From assembly GCA_017504065.1 (NCBI GenBank), contig JAFVRU010000168.1, positions 1 through 8,518 on the forward strand: a DNA stretch of 8,518 nucleotides. The letters run 5' to 3'. Below the pieces are notes generated by a model that did not search any database, was not told the DNA's origin, and was given only the letters and a program-made list of their open reading frames with translations. Of the stretch, positions 6,004 to 8,518 are shown piece by piece. Made by a program: the position numbers and the translations under genes. Numbering within the stretch: position 1 is the first letter of the stretch; every line of letters begins with the position of its first letter. The stretch comes from Clostridia bacterium (lineage in GTDB: Bacteria > Bacillota > Clostridia > Christensenellales > Borkfalkiaceae).

Positions 6004-6041
6004 AGTAAACGGGAATCCCAATTCCCTACTTATCTATTATA
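5998..6041. repeat. Nested inverted repeats between divergent pta and tmcAL promoters
   Basis: The outer arms TATAATAG (5998-6005) and CTATTATA (6034-6041) are perfect 8-bp complements, and each contains the -10 of one divergent promoter. The inner arms GGGAAT (6011-6016) and ATTCCC (6021-6026) are perfect 6-bp complements around a 4-nt loop. The predicted transcript starts (near 6010 plus, near 6029 minus) fall just outside the inner repeat, so both mRNAs would begin with the same small hairpin. It may be an operator, an mRNA 5' stabiliser, or both. Confidence 0.6.
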
Positions 6042-6064
6042 ACACACATTTTTTTTAATGTAAA
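6036..6064 (-). promoter_or_regulatory. Sigma-A promoter of pta-ackA
   Basis: The minus strand has TTTACA (6059-6064), a 17-bp spacer and TATAAT (6036-6041), eleven of twelve consensus bases. Transcription should begin near 6029, giving pta a leader of about 75 nt. The -35 lies only about 20 bp from the tmcAL start codon, so proteins bound here could affect both directions. Confidence 0.82.
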
Positions 6065-6082
6065 GGAATTCAAAGAAACAAG

Positions 6083-7246
6083 ATGAAAATTTGCGGGATA
6101 ATTTGCGAATATAATCCGTTCCACAACGGGCACGCTTACCAAATCGAACAAGCGAAAAAGCTTTCGAACGCCGACGCGATTTTGTGCGTGATGAGCGGAA
6201 ACTTCGTACAACGCGGCGACGCGGCGGTTCTGGATAAATATACACGAGCAAAACACGCCGTTTGCGCAGGCGCGGATATCGTCGTGGAATTGCCGACCGT
6301 CTTTGCAACGTCCAATGCAGAAATTTTCGCAACAGGCGGCGTAAACCTGTTAAATTCCATACCCGCAGTTACGCATATCTGTTTCGGAGCGGAAAACGCC
6401 GACAAAGCGGCATTTCTCACCGCTGCAAAGGCTTTGAAGGACGAACCCGCCGACGTTTCTAATCGAATTAAAACGTTGGTTGCAGACGGCAAAAGCTACG
6501 CGCGCGCTCGCGCGGAAGCTTGGCAAGAGAAACTCCCCGACGAGCTTCTCCACGCCCCGAATAATATACTCGGTCTGGAATATACGAAAGCGTTGTTAAA
6601 GCTGCAAAGTTCGATAGAGATTCTGCCCGTGGAACGCATGGGCAGCGGCTATCTTGACACGAATTTGCACGGCGAATACGCTTCCGCAACCGCGATCCGC
6701 AATGGAATGGAAACCTGCACCGACTTTCAACGTTTCGTCCCTAAATTCGTTGCCGCCGACTTACCAAACCGTTTGCAAACCGCGCTTCAAACGCTTGAAA
6801 AATATGCCGTTTTAGCGCGCGCAAAGGAAGAAATTGCGCAGACGCCCGATTGCGGAGAAGGATTGGAAAACGCTTTGAAAGAAGCCGCGAAAACGGGCGT
6901 TTCGGATATTGTAGAAGCTTTAACTTCCGCTCGGTACACGTCGGCAAGAATTCGGCGTATTCTTCTGCAAAACTTGTTGAAAATCAATCGGAATTTGATT
7001 TCCGAGAGTGTAAACTCCCCTTTATACTTGCGTGTTTTAGCGGCAAAAAAAGAGCGTAGCGACGTGTTATCTGCTTTAAGCGAAGCGAACTATCCGATTC
7101 TTGCGCGAGCTTATGACGATCAAAAGCTTTGTACTACTGCGTTACAATGTTTGGAAATCGATCGTTTTGCGGAAAGCGTTTACCGATTGCTGTACCCGAA
7201 TACCGAAAAAGAAAAATCCGTTTTTTATGGAAAAACAGAGAGTTGA
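6083..7246 (+). CDS. tmcAL: tRNA(Met) cytidine acetate ligase
   Basis: This 387-residue protein belongs to the TmcAL (B. subtilis YlbM) family. The enzyme activates acetate with ATP to acetyl-AMP and transfers the acetyl group to the wobble cytidine C34 of elongator tRNA-Met, which helps accurate AUG decoding. The N-terminus MKICGIICEYNPFHNGH holds the HxGH nucleotidyltransferase motif (H14-H17). Then come MSGNFVQRG (37-45), the ADIVVELP strand with FATSNAE (64-81), PNNILGLEY (159-167) and SATAIR (201-206), all family hallmarks. The length is close to the usual 390-410. There is no strong ribosome binding site: AAAGGAA at 6062-6068 is about 15 nt away, so translation may be modest. It is divergent from pta-ackA, and its stop codon lies in the terminator hairpin shared with the next gene. 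Confidence 0.96.
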   Translation: MKICGIICEYNPFHNGHAYQIEQAKKLSNADAILCVMSGNFVQRGDAAVLDKYTRAKHAVCAGADIVVELPTVFATSNAEIFATGGVNLLNSIPAVTHICFGAENADKAAFLTAAKALKDEPADVSNRIKTLVADGKSYARARAEAWQEKLPDELLHAPNNILGLEYTKALLKLQSSIEILPVERMGSGYLDTNLHGEYASATAIRNGMETCTDFQRFVPKFVAADLPNRLQTALQTLEKYAVLARAKEEIAQTPDCGEGLENALKEAAKTGVSDIVEALTSARYTSARIRRILLQNLLKINRNLISESVNSPLYLRVLAAKKERSDVLSALSEANYPILARAYDDQKLCTTALQCLEIDRFAESVYRLLYPNTEKEKSVFYGKTES

Positions 7247-7265
7247 ACTCTCTGTTTTATTTTTT
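7232..7265. terminator. Terminator shared by convergent tmcAL and annealing-protein genes
   Basis: AAAACAGAGAGTT (7232-7244) and AACTCTCTGTTTT (7246-7258) are perfect 13-bp complements around one base. On the plus strand this is followed by a T6 run (7260-7265), a strong terminator for tmcAL. Read on the minus strand, the T run is only the stem base, so it should be weaker that way. The tmcAL TGA (7244-7246) sits at the tip of the hairpin and the opposing gene's TAA (7257-7259) at its foot. Confidence 0.9.
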
Positions 7266-7838
7266 CGCCGCCGCTGCTTTTTTGCGTTTTTCTTTTTGCT
7301 CTTTTAAAACCGCGCGAACGGATTCACACTCGTCCGCTCCCCATTCTTCAAAACGGATTCCAAGTTGGTTTTCATACCATTGAATCGTCTTTTTCACGTT
7401 TTGGACGTCCCAAAACTCGCTCAATTCCTTTTCCGTAATCGGGTGAAAATCCTTATCCGTTTCGGGTAAATCTTCCCCCGCATAAATATATAAACCCAAG
7501 CCGAACATCGCCAAATTTTTCGTTAAACAACGCATGATCGTTTTGTTGATCTCCGTCATTTTTGGCTCTAAAACCGTATTATTCCGCACGTCCATTACAG
7601 GAAGCCACATCTCGTACGTTAAATCCCCTGCGGTTACTTCGGTATATACGATTACCCCGACTCCGTCGTCCTTTTTGTATGGTAAACCGTCGAATTTTTT
7701 GACTTCGTATCTTGCGTCGGGGTAGACTTTTTTGAATTCCGCCCAAGCCCATGCCCAAGATAAATACGTTAAGTTCCCTTTCTTTTCCGTTTTGTTGTTT
7801 ACGTCAATTTTAAATACTTCTTCAAAACGCATATCCAT
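7257..7838 (-). CDS. DUF1071/Sak3-like single-strand annealing protein
   Basis: This is a 193-residue protein with a DUF1071 (Sak3-type) core, a family known mainly from phages, where it acts as a recombinase pairing single-stranded DNA. The core is seen in YLSWAWAWAEFKKVYPDA (25-42), VTAGDLTYEMWLPVMD (68-83) and INKTIMRCLTKNLA followed by MFGLGLYIYAGEDLPE (111-126). The stretch between WLPVMD and INKTIMRC is shorter than I recall for phage members. After the core comes a tail of about 65 residues, with WDVQNVKKTIQWYENQLG and a very basic Lys/Ala-rich end that could bind nucleic acid. No SSB, exonuclease, integrase or other phage gene is nearby. The ATG at 7838 has no clear ribosome binding site; a second ATG at 7832 is possible. 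Family membership is confident; a role in this host is inference. Confidence 0.82.
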   Translation of the reverse strand: MDMRFEEVFKIDVNNKTEKKGNLTYLSWAWAWAEFKKVYPDARYEVKKFDGLPYKKDDGVGVIVYTEVTAGDLTYEMWLPVMDVRNNTVLEPKMTEINKTIMRCLTKNLAMFGLGLYIYAGEDLPETDKDFHPITEKELSEFWDVQNVKKTIQWYENQLGIRFEEWGADECESVRAVLKEQKEKRKKAAAAKK

Positions 7839-7892
7839 TACCCGTTGCGATTAGTATGTTACGTTTTTCTGAAAGTATACGTGATAATAGCC

Positions 7893-7930
7893 AAAACAGC
7901 GACAAGCCTATTGCCTGCCGCTGTTTTTTT
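7893..7930. terminator. Hairpin terminator after the lipoprotein gene
   Basis: AAAACAGCG (7893-7901) and CGCTGTTTT (7919-7927) form a perfect 9-bp stem around a 17-nt loop. The T run is longer on the plus strand (seven bases) than on the minus strand (four, inside the stem). The only gene reading into it is the minus-strand lipoprotein that ends at 7944, so it most likely serves that gene and insulates the annealing-protein gene. Confidence 0.7.
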
Positions 7931-7943
7931 GTTTTAAGATTGT

Positions 7944-8252
7944 TTATTCCGCAATCACCGTCGTACCGTAATCGGAGAACACCCAATTCATATCGGTTTT
8001 TACTGTGATCGAGCCTTCGGGCGTAGTCGTTGTTTGCGTCCAATCGCAAACAAACGTCAACAACTTCCCGTCTTCCGTTAACGTCAATTTCCCGTTTTTC
8101 ATTACGATCGTAGCAGCAAAACCCGTCATCGTAACGTTTACCGTGATTTCACCGGAATTTTTATACACTTTTTCAGCTTCGTCATACGTATAGTTTTCAA
8201 AATCCGCAAGCAACGCAAGGAACACTTGTTCGTAGGAGTTTTTTTGCTCCAT
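7944..8252 (-). CDS. C-terminal part of a lipoprotein, cut off by an in-frame stop
   Basis: This is a 102-residue reading frame with no recognised enzyme motif. It looks like the second half of a small secreted beta-rich protein: an amphipathic start (SYEQVFLALLADFENYTYDEAEKVY), then alternating strands rich in Thr and Val (EITVNVTMTGF, KNGKLTLTEDGKLLTF) and an end reading MNWVFSDYGTTVIAE. Such endings are familiar from small Clostridia lipoproteins that begin with a VTEAEW-type segment, and exactly that segment lies upstream in the same frame (8256-8516), separated only by TAA-GCG. The ATG at 8252 has no ribosome binding site and there is no signal peptide here. I therefore read it as the 3' part of one gene broken by a nonsense codon. 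A separate short gene is the less likely alternative. Confidence 0.5.
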   Translation of the reverse strand: MEQKNSYEQVFLALLADFENYTYDEAEKVYKNSGEITVNVTMTGFAATIVMKNGKLTLTEDGKLLTFVCDWTQTTTTPEGSITVKTDMNWVFSDYGTTVIAE

Positions 8253-8255
8253 CGC

Positions 8256-8516
8256 TTATGTGCCCGTGTATATAAGGAGCTCGCTGCTTCCGCCGTCAAG
8301 CGATAAATCTACAGCCACCTTATCTGCCGTCATTTTGATAATTGCCGTATGATACGTTCCTTCATAGCCTTCAGGGGTTACTGTTCCCGATTCCGTCAAC
8401 GTATAGTTTTCAAACGTAGACTCGGAAATCATTTCTTCCCATTCCGCTTCGGTTACAGTTCCGTTGGAATTGCCGTCGTCTTTATCTTTACAAGCAGCAA
8501 AAGAACCGATCGTAAA
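8256..8516 (-). CDS. N-terminal part of a secreted lipoprotein, running off the window
   Basis: This open frame enters from the right edge with no start codon in view and gives 86 residues before TAA at 8256-8258. It begins TIGSFAACKDKDDGNSNG. FAAC fits a lipobox, so the Cys would be the lipid-modified first residue after signal peptidase II cleavage, followed by the usual charged Asp/Gly/Asn spacer. Then comes VTEAEWEEMISESTFENYTL and a strand-rich region ending SSELLIYTGT. The signal peptide's start and the promoter lie outside the window. The next codons after TAA (GCG, ATG) continue in the same frame into 7944-8252, whose sequence looks like the missing second half. The function is unknown; the protein would be membrane-anchored on the outside of the cell. 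Confidence 0.65.
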   Translation of the reverse strand, partial: FTIGSFAACKDKDDGNSNGTVTEAEWEEMISESTFENYTLTESGTVTPEGYEGTYHTAIIKMTADKVAVDLSLDGGSSELLIYTGT

Positions 8517-8518
8517 AC

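Larger units (their letters stand above)
7944..8516 (-). pseudogene. Lipoprotein gene interrupted by a single TAA (partial)
   Basis: The two frames above join into one continuous frame of 190 codons before the final stop, broken only by TAA at 8256-8258. The downstream half lacks its own ribosome binding site and signal peptide, and both halves share the Thr-rich, strand-forming style. Other genes in this window also end in TAA (arsR, ackA, the annealing-protein gene), so TAA is not recoded here. A nonsense mutation, a sequencing error or stop readthrough could each explain it. Confidence 0.5.

Noticed and set aside
5968..6029. Riboswitch in the pta leader
   Set aside because: Apart from one 6-bp hairpin at the 5' end, the leader is short and AT-rich with no recognisable aptamer core.
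1..8518. CRISPR array, tRNA or rRNA genes, insertion sequences
   Set aside because: Reading both strands, I saw no regularly spaced repeats, no cloverleaf-like segment and no transposase or flanking terminal repeats.

Overview
The window looks like chromosomal DNA from a low-to-middle GC Gram-positive (Bacillota, Clostridia-like) bacterium. The evidence is the linked set tmcAL, pta, ackA, yceD and rpmF, strong AGGAGG-type ribosome binding sites, near-consensus sigma-A promoters, and a secreted lipoprotein of a style common in gut Clostridia. The exact lineage cannot be read from the sequence. GC content looks to be in the mid-40s percent by eye.

Layout. Positions 1-2943 hold a copper-efflux unit on the minus strand. 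A strong promoter (TTGACA, 17 bp, TATAAT) drives copA, whose reading frame runs on into a C-terminal CopZ-like metal-binding domain. An ArsR-family repressor gene follows. Positions 2994-5954 hold a minus-strand housekeeping run, pta-ackA-yceD-rpmF, which ends in a hairpin terminator; yceD-rpmF also has its own promoter. At 5955-6082 a symmetric divergent promoter region separates pta from tmcAL. tmcAL (6083-7246, plus strand) converges on a DUF1071/Sak3-like single-strand annealing protein gene (7257-7838, minus), and both stop codons lie in one perfect hairpin. The right end (7944-8516, minus) is a small lipoprotein gene that runs off the window and is split by one in-frame TAA.

How the genes fit together. 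Pta and AckA interconvert acetyl-CoA, acetyl phosphate and acetate with ATP synthesis. TmcAL, transcribed divergently, is known to use acetate plus ATP to acetylate C34 of elongator tRNA-Met, so an acetate producer and an acetate user face each other across one control region. YceD and L32 belong to ribosome biogenesis. The copper unit combines a P1B-type exporter, a chaperone-like domain and a putative metal-sensing repressor.

Most worth checking: the CopA-CopZ in-frame fusion that keeps an intact internal ribosome binding site and start; the DKTAT (not DKTGT) phosphorylation loop in CopA; the dyad between pta and tmcAL, which would put the same hairpin at the 5' end of both transcripts; the orphan phage-type annealing protein; and the nonsense-split lipoprotein. 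I did not find a wholly new multi-gene system here.
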